Source of the DNA: Verrucomicrobiales bacterium
GTDB taxonomy: Bacteria; Verrucomicrobiota; Verrucomicrobiia; Verrucomicrobiales; V1-33
Assembly (NCBI GenBank): GCA_028293125.1
Contig: JAQGPJ010000034.1
Span: 1 to 64,000 of the forward strand
Reading direction: 5' to 3'
Length of the DNA stretch: 64,000 bases
Made by a program: the position numbers and the translations under genes
Shown here: piece after piece, positions 45,001 through 57,789 of the stretch
How positions within the stretch are numbered: the first letter of the stretch is position 1
How the letters are laid out: each line of letters opens with the position of its first letter
The notes under the pieces: model-generated
Databases searched by the model: none
Seen by the model: only the letters and a program-made list of their open reading frames with translations
What the model was told of the DNA's origin: nothing

Positions 45001-46820
45001 AGCTGCTCAGCCTTGTGGCTTCGGACGCGGCACCCGCCGGAGGGCAGTTCGGCCAGCTGATGAATGAATATGCCCGCATGGTGAACCCCCCGGGCCAGCC
45101 ACTCACCTGGGCGGACTTGGATGCCGCCCTGTGGAATCTCCACCCCCGATCCCAGGGCAGCGGTGCCAACTCGGGCCAGTCCAGCCACCGGGGCAACTTC
45201 TTCCGCGCTTCCTATCTGGACGGCGGCCGCGGCGGCCTCGCCGGCACTGTGGCCACCGGCACTTGGATTCGCTCCCTGCCGGATCCCGACAATGACAAGT
45301 TCAGTGATCACGAGGGTCTGACCCAGTGGTTCATCAACTTCTCCACCAATTCCTGGCCCGGCGGAGCCACCGACTGGGTGCGCAAGGCCACCAACAGCTC
45401 CGGCGGCGGCACGGACAATGACGTCAACCGCCAGAAGGGATACGGCTACAAATACCTGGAGTGGGAATCCATCTACGGCGGCTACGCCAATGCCAATGTG
45501 AACCCCGCCGCCACCCTGGCCGATTTGGCGTTTCCGCTGACGCCGGTCATCCTCAGCAGCGGGGCTCCCGGTTTCCCCGCCAACGATCTGCGCTTCACCA
45601 GCTCCGGCTTTGAGGATCCGCAGGGACCGGACACCGCCGCCGCCGTGCAGTGGCGTCTGGGCGAAATCTCCGCACCCGGCATTCCCGGTTATGATCCCGG
45701 CCAGCCCGCCATCTATGAAATTGAGGAGGTGTGGAACTCCGGGGAAATCGCCTTGGCTTCGCCGGTTCCCGCCGAAATCCGCGTCCCCGCCAGCGCTGTC
45801 CGCGGAGGCCGCACCTACCGCGCCCGCGTCCGCCATAAGGACAGCACCGGACGCTGGTCCTTCTGGTCCGCGCCTGTGCAGTTCATTGCCGGCAGTGTGA
45901 ACACGGATGCCCTGGCCAGCGCCCTGCGCATCACGGAGATTAATTACAACCCCGCCGCCCCCACGGCGGCGGAAACCGCCAATGCGGGCTGGAATCCCCT
46001 GTGGAATGCCCAGCAGTTCGAATTCATCGAGCTGACCAACATCAGCCCTCAGGCGGTCGATTTGACGGATGTGAGGTTCACCAAGGGCATCGATTACGAT
46101 TTCCCCTCCGGCTTCCAGCTTGCCGCCGGAGCCCGCGTGGTGGTCTGCAAGAATCGCGATGCCTTCGCCATCCGATACGGCGGCGCAGTGCCAGTGGCTC
46201 CCGGCTCCTACGATCCGGACAGTCTCAGCAACAGCGGCGAGGAGCTCAAGCTCAGCTACGGTGCCGGCACCGCTATTTTTGAATTCGCTTACGGCACGCA
46301 GACTCCCTGGCCCTCCAGTGCCGATGGCGGCGGAGCCAGCCTGGTGCTCATCCAGCCCGAAAAACCCCGACTGGATCACGGAGACGCCTTTGAATGGCGC
46401 GCCAGTCGGACAGCCTATGGCTCGCCGGGCGGCGACGACCGCACCTCCTGGGTGGAATGGGCCGCGGGGTATCCCGGCATTGGCGGCATGACGGCGGATG
46501 ATGACCGGGACGGCTTGGTCAATCTGATGGAGTTCACCCTTGGCACCCACCCGCTTCAGCCCTCCTACAATGCCCTGCCCTCCGCCGGTCTGGACAACGG
46601 CCTGCCGGTCTTCACCAGCACTTACAATCCCTGGGCCTCCGGTGCGCTGCGGACGATGGAGTTCTCGTACGATCTCAGCAACTGGGCCGGCTCCGGACCG
46701 CCCATCAGCCGCGTCGTCAACGCCGACGGCACGTTCACGGACACTTGGCGCTCGCCCTCGCCTGCCGGATCCTCCGCTCCCGCCCGCCATTTCGCGCGGC
46801 TGAAGGTGACGGCTTTCTGA
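42066..46820 (+). CDS. Large secreted protein with fibronectin-like, lamin-tail and CotH kinase-like domains
   Basis: A 1584-residue exported protein. The signal peptide is residues 1-19 (SAPAALWMAATAAWA). Three fibronectin-like repeats of about 100 residues follow (TPVTASAGVRV, ... each with ALTLYYGPxDGGT-type and GLTPG.TYFYRA motifs). A lamin-tail domain is at about 327-470 (SVIINEVHYDP, QEFVELYNPTAADVDL). The CotH kinase-like domain is at about 655-990 (KWGLKFNRARDF, LWGLYLALEPTEGNFL, VIMPYDLDMMF). A second lamin-tail domain (LRITEINYNP, FEFIELTNISPQ) and a terminal Asp-rich repeat (DDDRDGLVNLMEF) close the protein. CotH-type kinases phosphorylate secreted proteins; whether this one is active is unknown. 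ATG 42066 gives the signal peptide. Confidence 0.85.
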   Translation: MKIRFSAPAALWMAATAAWAAPTIANLPANNFTPVTASAGVRVTAYTGVPPAVTLYYGPTDGGADTASWAGSVSLGTVRFSATGNMTGLTPGTTYFYRAYATHSTGNAWAEGTGTFTTPVVSAPVVVTREASGIGLNAATVNYEVTSTGDETPAVTLYYGPADGGTNAAAWAGKVSAGAVAGRGTAALSGLTANTVYYYRAQASNSAGSVWAPGSASFTTAGVTPPAVDTVAPTHVRPTTATLNGEVTAAGNASPQTTFYWGSTDGGTDAATWQHTAPAGVSSGAFSRVLTGLTPGSPLFYRAFAQNAAGGVWAPKSQAFATMQAEAPPSVIINEVHYDPLDATKSQEFVELYNPTAADVDLAGWKITDAVEFTFPPGTVIPAGGYFCAVQSLAAWPAVVNKAGPFTGKLSNQGEIIELRNAANQLVNAVDYGAGFPWPTASNGLGPSMELLHPNLDNGLGGSWRRSVTNAPTPGAANSVLLTNASLAPPAIRGVKHVPEAPVSGVPVAVSATVTDPDGVGSVVLRYQIVDPGAYIRRTDAAFTNAANWTELPMVDDGTSGDATAGDSIYTVTIPAEVQTHRRLVRYQITITDATGTPPEVPGNSVRVPYADDEQPNFAYFVYNGVPAWSGAMRPVAFSGNAATPIQEYSPDVLNSIEPWHLIANEANIISCQYGGSDGVKFLGTLVYRGKVYDHITYNVRGIGSTYVSGKNKWGLKFNRARDFQAYDNWGRPYAETWNSLGLNACASPWASVHRGAAGLDEAAPYRLYELAGVPSLRTSYVHWRVIRRGAEVNDATKTVTGDPMGANIRGQYSGDLWGLYLALEPTEGNFLDERGLEDGNIYAIEGEAGDKKHQGSTQPATSADWTTFNNAVKATGASARNEQWFRDNMDLPALYTFLALNRLTGNTDVRPGDNYRYYHRPSDNRWVIMPYDLDMMFIPAHHWGGTMDNVVVAGQPNSIRAIMRWPALALEYRNRCRELLSLVASDAAPAGGQFGQLMNEYARMVNPPGQPLTWADLDAALWNLHPRSQGSGANSGQSSHRGNFFRASYLDGGRGGLAGTVATGTWIRSLPDPDNDKFSDHEGLTQWFINFSTNSWPGGATDWVRKATNSSGGGTDNDVNRQKGYGYKYLEWESIYGGYANANVNPAATLADLAFPLTPVILSSGAPGFPANDLRFTSSGFEDPQGPDTAAAVQWRLGEISAPGIPGYDPGQPAIYEIEEVWNSGEIALASPVPAEIRVPASAVRGGRTYRARVRHKDSTGRWSFWSAPVQFIAGSVNTDALASALRITEINYNPAAPTAAETANAGWNPLWNAQQFEFIELTNISPQAVDLTDVRFTKGIDYDFPSGFQLAAGARVVVCKNRDAFAIRYGGAVPVAPGSYDPDSLSNSGEELKLSYGAGTAIFEFAYGTQTPWPSSADGGGASLVLIQPEKPRLDHGDAFEWRASRTAYGSPGGDDRTSWVEWAAGYPGIGGMTADDDRDGLVNLMEFTLGTHPLQPSYNALPSAGLDNGLPVFTSTYNPWASGALRTMEFSYDLSNWAGSGPPISRVVNADGTFTDTWRSPSPAGSSAPARHFARLKVTAF

Positions 46821-46945
46821 GGTCAAGGTAACGCCAGGATGATACGGGATATGACGCTGACACCGCCTAGGTTGGGAAACCATCAGCCGACGACTGCGCG
46901 CCGATTGGCAAACCAGTAATCCAGTCAGCCCCACACAGCTTGAGC

Positions 46946-47272
46946 ATGACCAGCACCATGAAAACTTTATCGGCACTTATCATTCAACAGAACCTGAGCC
47001 CTGCCGGACAGCCAATATCATCCGATGGGTGGCGGTTGATGGACCAGATCCGCACTGAAGGGTGCATAGTCCTTGTAAAACTGGATGGGGAGAGAACCAA
47101 GGATTGCTGGACCGTGGTGATCGAGGGCGGCCCCCTTGGTAAGTGCTTTTTTCACAAAGATGGAGATGACCCGGAAGCTATGATCCGGGAAGGAGTTAAT
47201 TTTTACGACAGCCTGATCTGGAGTGCTGGAGGAGGCCAAAAGCCTGCGGCTCCCGAATCGCCACATGCCTGA
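46946..47272 (+). CDS. Small hypothetical protein at the edge of the toxin-antitoxin island
   Basis: A 108-residue protein with no family I recognise. The sequence looks genuine (LIIQQNLSPAGQPISSDGWR, CWTVVIEGGPLGKCFFHKDG) and codon use is less GC-rich than in flanking housekeeping genes, like the following toxin-antitoxin genes. Starts at ATG 46946 or ATG 46958 are equally possible. No signal or membrane segment. Confidence 0.5.
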   Translation: MTSTMKTLSALIIQQNLSPAGQPISSDGWRLMDQIRTEGCIVLVKLDGERTKDCWTVVIEGGPLGKCFFHKDGDDPEAMIREGVNFYDSLIWSAGGGQKPAAPESPHA

Positions 47273-47414
47273 ACTCTTTGGCATAAGTTTTACACCAGCG
47301 ATTTTCCAACCCCTCGTCGCAGTGGTCCGGTGCTGGAACTCCGGAGGCGTGGTCACAACGGAGGGGCTGAAATCATGGGTTGATAAAGTTGGGGATTTTG
47401 ACAGTTTTCAGGGT

Positions 47415-47684
47415 ATGACCCGGCTCACCATCGAGATCGAAGCTGAACAGCATCGGCAGATTAAAACTCTGGCGACTTTTGCCGGCATGACGATCAAGGA
47501 ATTCATCCTTTCCAAGACTCTGGCTCCTTCGGATAACCGCTCCCTGCGGACACAGGACACGACCGCCCGTTTATTAGGATCGCCTAAGAACGCCAAACGG
47601 CTTCGTGAGGCCATCGCCGCCAAAACCCCGGAGCATCTGGTGTTCGAAACCGCCGAGGATTTGAAGCGTGCGCTTGGAATTTAG
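47415..47684 (+). CDS. Antitoxin of a YoeB-type pair
   Basis: An 89-residue protein. The N-terminus MTRLTIEIEAEQHRQIKTLA followed by GMTIKEFILSKTL is the ribbon-helix-helix-like segment seen in antitoxins that pair with Txe/YoeB or ParE toxins. The C-terminus (ETAEDLKRALGI) would bind the toxin. The frame is open further upstream to 47223, but family likeness begins at ATG 47415. Its end overlaps the toxin start by 17 nt. Confidence 0.75.
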   Translation: MTRLTIEIEAEQHRQIKTLATFAGMTIKEFILSKTLAPSDNRSLRTQDTTARLLGSPKNAKRLREAIAAKTPEHLVFETAEDLKRALGI

Positions 47685-47928
47685 AGAGCGGGCCTTTGAG
47701 GATCTGCAGTATTGGGTTCAAATGAATCCCAAACTGGCCAGGCGGCTACTGCGGTTGATTGAGGTGGCCAAGCGGGATCCGTTTGGCGGAGCTGGGAAAC
47801 CAGAGCCATTGCGGGGTGAACTTTCCGGATGGTGGTCCAAGCGGATTGATCAGGAGCACAGGCTGATCTATCGGGTGGACGGAGACAGTCTGATCGTGGC
47901 TCAAGCGAAAGGACATTACGATGACTGA
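47668..47928 (+). CDS. yoeB: Txe/YoeB-family mRNA endoribonuclease toxin
   Basis: An 86-residue RelE-superfamily toxin that cleaves mRNA on the ribosome. It matches YoeB closely: RAFEDLQYWVQMNPKLARR, then DPFGGAGKPEPLRGELSGWW, SKRIDQEHRLIYRV and the C-terminal AKGHYDD with the catalytic His-Tyr. GTG start at 47668, overlapping the antitoxin gene in another frame, which couples their translation. Confidence 0.92.
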   Translation: MRLEFRERAFEDLQYWVQMNPKLARRLLRLIEVAKRDPFGGAGKPEPLRGELSGWWSKRIDQEHRLIYRVDGDSLIVAQAKGHYDD

Positions 47929-48015
47929 TATGAGTCATGTTTTCGGAGGGATCAGCCACTTTCGGCTATGACGCAGCGCTTGAAATTCCCCGCATAATTG
48001 GTATTTTTTTCTCTC

Positions 48016-48273
48016 ATGAAGACCGCGAACGTAGCTGATTTGAGAAACAACTTCGCCGTGATCGCCGCGTGGATCGCCGATGGTGAAACCGTGTCGATTC
48101 AGAAACGCGGCAAACCTTTCGCCAAGCTGGTTCCCGCGAACGAGGGCGTGGAGCGGCCTATGCCGAAGATCGATTTTGCCGGGCGTTTGCGGAAAATATG
48201 GGGAGACCGGGTGTTTTCGGATATGGAAGTGGCGGCCATGCGGGCTGCTGAGCTGGAAGGGGAGGAAGGCTGA
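48016..48273 (+). CDS. Phd/YefM-family antitoxin
   Basis: An 85-residue antitoxin. MKTANVADLRNNFAVIAAWI then GETVSIQKRGKPFAKLVP is the complete prevent-host-death DNA-binding domain. The C-terminal half (FAGRLRKIWGDRVFSDMEV) would contact the PIN toxin. ATG 48016 is used because the frame upstream (47998) lacks the motif. The stop overlaps the toxin start by one base (TGATG). Confidence 0.87.
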   Translation: MKTANVADLRNNFAVIAAWIADGETVSIQKRGKPFAKLVPANEGVERPMPKIDFAGRLRKIWGDRVFSDMEVAAMRAAELEGEEG

Positions 48274-48722
48274 TGGTTTTCCCGGACACATCATTCCTCT
48301 GTGGTCTCTATGTCCCACAGAGCACTTCAGCCCGGGCCATCGCCTTTATGAGCCGCCAGCCGACGGCTCTGGAGGTGTCCTCGCTGCTGTTTTACGAGTT
48401 TCGGCAATCCGTGCAGTTTCAGGTCTTCCGTTACTCAAAGGACCACACCCAAGGCTATTCCCTAGCTGTGGCACAGTCCGCTCTGGCTGCATTGCAATCG
48501 GACGTAAAGGCGGGGGCTTTGCATTTGGCGGCTGTTGATTGGGCGGACGTGCATCAGCATGCCGAGCGCCTGAGCCTGCAGCATACCCGCAGTGGCGGAC
48601 ATCGCACGGTGGATATTCTGCATGTGGCGACTGCCCTGCATCTGGGAGCCACGGAGTTCCTGACGTTTGACTCCAATCAGAAGAAACTCGCCAAAGCAGA
48701 AGGGCTGTCAGTGCCAGTATGA
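48273..48722 (+). CDS. vapC: PIN-domain toxin (VapC-like)
   Basis: A 149-residue PIN-domain ribonuclease. The first acidic residue is in PDTSFLCGLY, the second is Glu in FYEFRQSV, and the C-terminal pair lies in TVDILHVATALHLGATEFLTFD. It is coupled to the Phd-type antitoxin by a one-base overlap. Second toxin-antitoxin pair within 800 bp. Confidence 0.88.
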   Translation: MVFPDTSFLCGLYVPQSTSARAIAFMSRQPTALEVSSLLFYEFRQSVQFQVFRYSKDHTQGYSLAVAQSALAALQSDVKAGALHLAAVDWADVHQHAERLSLQHTRSGGHRTVDILHVATALHLGATEFLTFDSNQKKLAKAEGLSVPV

Positions 48723-48901
48723 TGGAAACGATGCCACGACTGTGATGGCCGCGACTCTTCCTGCCGGACTTCGGTTGACTTACGACCAGGCCGGCGGAGA
48801 CATGTTTGCGGCATGACCGCGAAAGTGCCTCCACTCCTGCAGCAAAAGAGCGAAGCTTGAATCCTATGGAGCTTCCCGCCCGCCGGCCCGGTCGGATCTG
48901 T

Positions 48902-49552
48902 TCAGGGCACTTCAGGCTCCAGCAGCTTGGTCAGGTGCGCCAGTTGGGCTTCCGGCTCACTGCCGTCCGCCTGAACGAGCGGCAGAAAATGGATCCTGAC
49001 CACTGAAAAAGGCTTGGGAATAAACAACCGGTCCCACGACTTCAGCCGCCATGCTTTGGCATACTCAATCCGGACGGGAAGGATGGGTGCCCGGCTTACA
49101 CGGGAGATTTGGACAATTCCGGGATGCATCCGGTACACCGGGCCACGCGGGCCATCAGGCGTGATGCCCACATAGTGGTGCTGCCGCAGCAGGCGGCAGC
49201 ATTCCATCAGCGCCCGGCCGCCCCGCTTTGATGAGGAGCCTCGCACCGCGCCCAGTCCGAACTGCCGCATCAGCGCCGCCAGCATGGCACCGTCCCGGCT
49301 GGCGCTGGTCAGCACCGTGGCCTTTTGGAATTTCCGGATATAACGGGTATAAATCCATGGCACCACCAGCATGCGGTTGTGCCAGAACATCCAGATCGCC
49401 CCCCCATCCAGCTTCCTGCCCAGCACCCCGGCCTCATCCGTCATCCTCAGCCGCAGCGTTGCCGCCAGCAGGCGGATCAGATTGCCGGCCAGCCAGCCGG
49501 CCATTCTGGCCTTGAGAGTGGTGTCCGGTTGGGTTTCAGCGGGTTTCAGCAT
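48902..49552 (-). CDS. DUF374/lysophospholipid acyltransferase-like protein
   Basis: A 216-residue membrane-associated acyltransferase-like protein of the DUF374 family, related to LpxL/lysophospholipid acyltransferases. WMFWHNRMLVVPW carries the H(x)4 active-site variant, and TPDGPRGPVYRMHPGIVQISR is the second conserved block. It probably adds an acyl chain to lipid A or a phospholipid. ATG 49550-49552 is used. It stands alone between the toxin-antitoxin island and xylB. Confidence 0.82.
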   Translation of the reverse strand: MLKPAETQPDTTLKARMAGWLAGNLIRLLAATLRLRMTDEAGVLGRKLDGGAIWMFWHNRMLVVPWIYTRYIRKFQKATVLTSASRDGAMLAALMRQFGLGAVRGSSSKRGGRALMECCRLLRQHHYVGITPDGPRGPVYRMHPGIVQISRVSRAPILPVRIEYAKAWRLKSWDRLFIPKPFSVVRIHFLPLVQADGSEPEAQLAHLTKLLEPEVP

Positions 49553-49765
49553 AGGAAGGACCGGTTATCCCGGCGGGATGGACAAAAGCTCCGGCAGCCT
49601 TGGACGCATTGGACAGCCACGGCCATTCCGATGCGGAAAGAGTTGCGGGTTTCAGGCCGGATCCGTGGTTATGGAGAAAAGGCCATCCTGCAACCGTCAT
49701 CGGCGTGGAATGGCAGCCAAGGCCCGGCATCCATCCGGGAAGCCGGCACCGGGCATGTTTGCAGG

Positions 49766-51265
49766 CTAGAGCCAGCCTTCGGATTTCAGGGAGCGTGTCA
49801 ACCCCATCTGCCGCTCCAGCTGGGCGGCATAAAGGTCCGCCAGAGCGGGATTGGGCAAGGCGCGGGTGGTTTCATCCAGCGACACGAGACGCGCGGTGAT
49901 GTCCGCCAGGGTCAGCTGCTGTCCCGCCTCACTCACCGCCACATACGCCGCCTGCAGGGCCGCGCCCAGTCCGGCTCCCTCCGCCGTGGCCAGGCTGACC
50001 ACCGGCACGCCGAACACATCCGCCACCACCTGACGCCAGCCCGCACTGCGGCTGCCGCCGCCGGTCAGGCGGATTTCGGTGGGCACCACGCCGAGATCCC
50101 TGAACCGCTTCAGGCCGTAGGCCAGTCCGGTGGTCACGCCCTCCACCGCGGCGCGGGCCAGATGCGCCGAAGTGAAGTTGTCCGTGCGCAGGCCGTGCAG
50201 CACCCCGCAGCCATTGGGCAGGTTGGGCGTGCGCTCGCCGTTGAGATAGGGCAGGAAGGTCAGGCCGTCCGCCCCCGGAGGCGCGGCCATGAGCTTGGCC
50301 TCCAAAGCGGTATGGTCGAATCCGAACAGACCGCGCACAGCCTCCGTCAGCACGGTCACATTCATGGTGCACACCAGTGGCATCCACCGGTCCGCACTGT
50401 CGCAGAAGGCCGCCACCTCCCCCTGGGGGTCGGTCACCGGCTGGTCCGCGCAGGCGAACAGAGTGCCGGAAGTGCCCAGCGACACCGTGACCACACCCGG
50501 CTCCACATTGCCCGTGCCGATGGCCCCCATCATATTGTCGCCGCCCCCCGCGCTGACCACGATGCCCTCCGGCAGTCCCCAGCGCACCCGCAATTCCTCC
50601 CGCAGGGTGCCATGCTTCTCCAGTGACGAACCCAGCGGTGGCAGCATGGCATGCAGGCCGGGATCGATGAAATCCACCAGCCCGCGGTGCCACTCCCGCG
50701 TGCGCACATTCAGCAGGCCGGTGCCTGAGGCATCACCGAACTCCATGCGTTTCACACCTGTCAGGTGGAAGTTCAAATAGTCGTGCGGCAGCAGCACACT
50801 AACGGTGCGGGCGAAGTTCTCCGGCTCATGGCGCTTCAGCCACAGGATTTTGGGAGCCGTGAATCCCGGCGGGATCGCGTTGCCCGCCTCCGCAATCAGA
50901 CCTTCGGCACCGCCGAAAGCCGCCGCGATCAGTCCGCACTCCTCCGCCGTGGAGGTGTCGCACCACAGTTTGGCCGCCCTCACCGGCTGGTCCCGCGCAT
51001 CCAGCGCCACCAGCCCGTGCTGCTGACCACTCACCCCGATGCCCCGGATTTCACTGCGGCGGGAGCCCAGCTGCTGCAGACAGGATTCAATGGTCTGGTC
51101 CACCGCCGCCGCCCAAGTCCGGGCATCCTGCTCCATATGCCCGGGCGGCAATCCCGGCAGGCATTCGTATTTCTCCGAGGCATGGGCCACAATGGAGCCG
51201 GTTTCATAGTCCAGCACCACGGCCTTGGTGCTCTGCGTGCCGCTGTCGAGTCCGATGAAAAGCAT
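49766..51265 (-). CDS. xylB: Xylulokinase
   Basis: A 499-residue FGGY-family kinase that phosphorylates D-xylulose with ATP. MLFIGLDSGTQSTKAVVLD is the N-terminal phosphate-binding loop; GVSGQQHGLVALD and MEFGDASGTGLLN are substrate-site elements of xylulokinases; GGGDNMMGAIGTG and LTGGGSRSAGWRQVVAD complete the ATPase core. The frame is open upstream to a TTG at 51337, but ATG 51263-51265 fits the family start. No xylose isomerase is in the window, so substrate assignment rests on similarity. Confidence 0.93.
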   Translation of the reverse strand: MLFIGLDSGTQSTKAVVLDYETGSIVAHASEKYECLPGLPPGHMEQDARTWAAAVDQTIESCLQQLGSRRSEIRGIGVSGQQHGLVALDARDQPVRAAKLWCDTSTAEECGLIAAAFGGAEGLIAEAGNAIPPGFTAPKILWLKRHEPENFARTVSVLLPHDYLNFHLTGVKRMEFGDASGTGLLNVRTREWHRGLVDFIDPGLHAMLPPLGSSLEKHGTLREELRVRWGLPEGIVVSAGGGDNMMGAIGTGNVEPGVVTVSLGTSGTLFACADQPVTDPQGEVAAFCDSADRWMPLVCTMNVTVLTEAVRGLFGFDHTALEAKLMAAPPGADGLTFLPYLNGERTPNLPNGCGVLHGLRTDNFTSAHLARAAVEGVTTGLAYGLKRFRDLGVVPTEIRLTGGGSRSAGWRQVVADVFGVPVVSLATAEGAGLGAALQAAYVAVSEAGQQLTLADITARLVSLDETTRALPNPALADLYAAQLERQMGLTRSLKSEGWL

Positions 51266-51429
51266 GGGAATAATAAAGGAAAGGATAAGGTGGGTCGGGG
51301 GTGACCGGATGAAAACCGTTGCGCCCCGAAGCGTCAATCGCTCATGGAATTTTACCAGAATGGCTTGGTCCTGCGGACAGGCAGCAGGCCGTGTTTTTGT
51401 TCAGCCTGATTTATTCCGGACGTATCAAC

Positions 51430-51452
51430 ATATCAGGATGCCTTGATATAAT
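51430..51452 (+). promoter_or_regulatory. Promoter and overlapping palindrome upstream of metH
   Basis: A perfect TATAAT (51447-51452) lies 40 bp before the GTG. It overlaps the right arm of ATATCAGGATGCCTTGATAT (51430-51449), an interrupted palindrome with 6-bp arms ATATCA/TGATAT. The layout fits repression by a dimeric regulator; ATATCA-type arms resemble ArsR-family SahR sites known at methionine-cycle genes, but that assignment is a guess. No good -35 is visible. Confidence 0.5.
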
Positions 51453-51491
51453 CCCCTTGAAGCCCTGCCTCCGCTTTTTAAGCTGCCCCCT

Positions 51492-56621
<5,130 letters not shown>

Positions 56622-56745
56622 GCGGCCGGTTCATTTCAAGGCCTTCCGGTTGTTAATTCCGGATGGCCCTGGTTTTGCAGGCACTCCTGCGCGCTGATTT
56701 TATAACGTCGAAACGGATTTCAGACCCATCGTAATGACGCGTTTA

Positions 56746-57393
56746 TTATTCGAAGAAGGATTTTACACGATCAGCATCAAACCAAGTCCCAAATACATAG
56801 TCCGTGCCAACCGCCTTCCCGTGACATTGAACGCAAGTTTCCAGGCGGCCTGACTCAATCTTTGATTTATCCTCAAAATAGAAATACTCCCAATCCCCAT
56901 GATCGGGATCGAATCCCGCCGCCCGCTTCACCATGCCGCCAACACCGACGGCGGCATTCCCGCTTCCTGAAAGCAGCTTATGCTTCACAATCACCGATCC
57001 CACAGGATACAAGCTGCCTTTTTTGGGGAAAGCTTTGAAGGCTGACTCATTCATATAGATGTGGATCAAGGAGCGGGCATGCGGACCTTTCACAATGCGT
57101 GCGGCCTGTATCTGATCCTCACTCACGGTGATGCATTGTATTGCCAGTTCATAATTGACATAAACAGCTTTGTCCGTGACTTTAATATAACCATTATCGT
57201 AACTGGCTGCAATCTCCGCGACAGTCGGTCCGGCTCCACCATCCGCGTTGGGAGAATTTTTTCCGAGCGCTGCATTCGCGTCCTCCTGCGCGGTGAAAGC
57301 TCCGGCTTCCCCCTCCCCTCCCGCTGGCTGTTTTGAGCAGCCCGCTAAAAGAAAAGCCGCCATGGCGCAGGCAGGAATATTGAAATGGATCAT
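56746..57393 (-). CDS. Cytochrome P460-domain lipoprotein
   Basis: A 215-residue exported lipoprotein. The signal ends in the lipobox FLLAGC (about residue 18). The folded part resembles cytochrome P460: HARSLIHIYMNESAFKAF, GSVIVKHKL, GMVKRAAGFDPDHGDWEYFYF and a C-terminal heme-binding CVQCHGKAVGTDYVF. P460 proteins oxidise hydroxylamine or act in electron transfer and detoxification, but many homologues in heterotrophs have no known role. ATG 57391-57393 is used because it gives the lipoprotein signal. Codon use is less GC-rich than in its neighbours. Confidence 0.75.
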   Translation of the reverse strand: MIHFNIPACAMAAFLLAGCSKQPAGGEGEAGAFTAQEDANAALGKNSPNADGGAGPTVAEIAASYDNGYIKVTDKAVYVNYELAIQCITVSEDQIQAARIVKGPHARSLIHIYMNESAFKAFPKKGSLYPVGSVIVKHKLLSGSGNAAVGVGGMVKRAAGFDPDHGDWEYFYFEDKSKIESGRLETCVQCHGKAVGTDYVFGTWFDADRVKSFFE

Positions 57394-57501
57394 CACGTCC
57401 TGGACACGGGCCCAAGGCTTGCCGTTCAAAATTCGCAACCGCATCCGGGATGCTCCAGTGCAGCCCTTTTTGTCCGGGCCGTCATCCCCGGCCAAGTGCC
57501 G

Positions 57502-57765
57502 TCAGCCAGTGACGCCGCTGCTGATAAAAAGGCGGCGCAGCCCCTTCATCGCCGCGCTGAACGCCCCGGCGGCTCCGATACCGAAAAACAGAATGGCGAC
57601 GAACGCCAGTCACCACCGGCCGCCTCTCTCCTTCTCCAGAACCGCCTGCCAAGGGGCCTCCGGATTCACCCGGCAGACAGTGGTCTGACCCACCGGATGC
57701 CGGCCAGCGGCGGCCTCCGCCGCTCCGCGGTTGCTGCTGGAGGTGGAACCCCGGTCAAAATCCAG
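57502..57765 (-). pseudogene. Small membrane protein gene with in-frame TGA, unannotatable by length
   Basis: Read on the minus strand from a CTG at 57763-57765, one frame gives LDFDRGSTSSSNRG, RVNPEAPWQAVLEKERGGRW, then TGA (57610-57612), then LAFVAILFFGIGAAGAFSAA, MKGLRRLFISSGVTG and a stop at 57502-57504. The part after the TGA is one clear transmembrane helix plus a basic end, and the part before is a soluble segment that leads into it. With Trp at the stop (RWWLAFVAILFF) it would be an 87-residue single-pass protein. It lies 25 bp after nadK on the same strand. No ATG start is visible. Confidence 0.5.
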
Positions 57766-57789
57766 CCCGCCTCACCGTCTGTCCCTGAA

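Noticed and set aside
47223..47414. N-terminal extension of the YoeB-type antitoxin
   Set aside because: The frame is open, but the 64 extra codons overlap the preceding gene and have no antitoxin likeness; the domain begins at ATG 47415.
49536..49730. Small minus-strand frame between the acyltransferase and xylB genes
   Set aside because: No hydrophobic segment, family motif or ribosome site; composition looks random.
57248..57688. Plus-strand frame of 146 codons over the P460 gene start
   Set aside because: It is antisense to the lipoprotein signal region and has no family likeness; the minus-strand frame at 57502-57765 reads as real protein instead.
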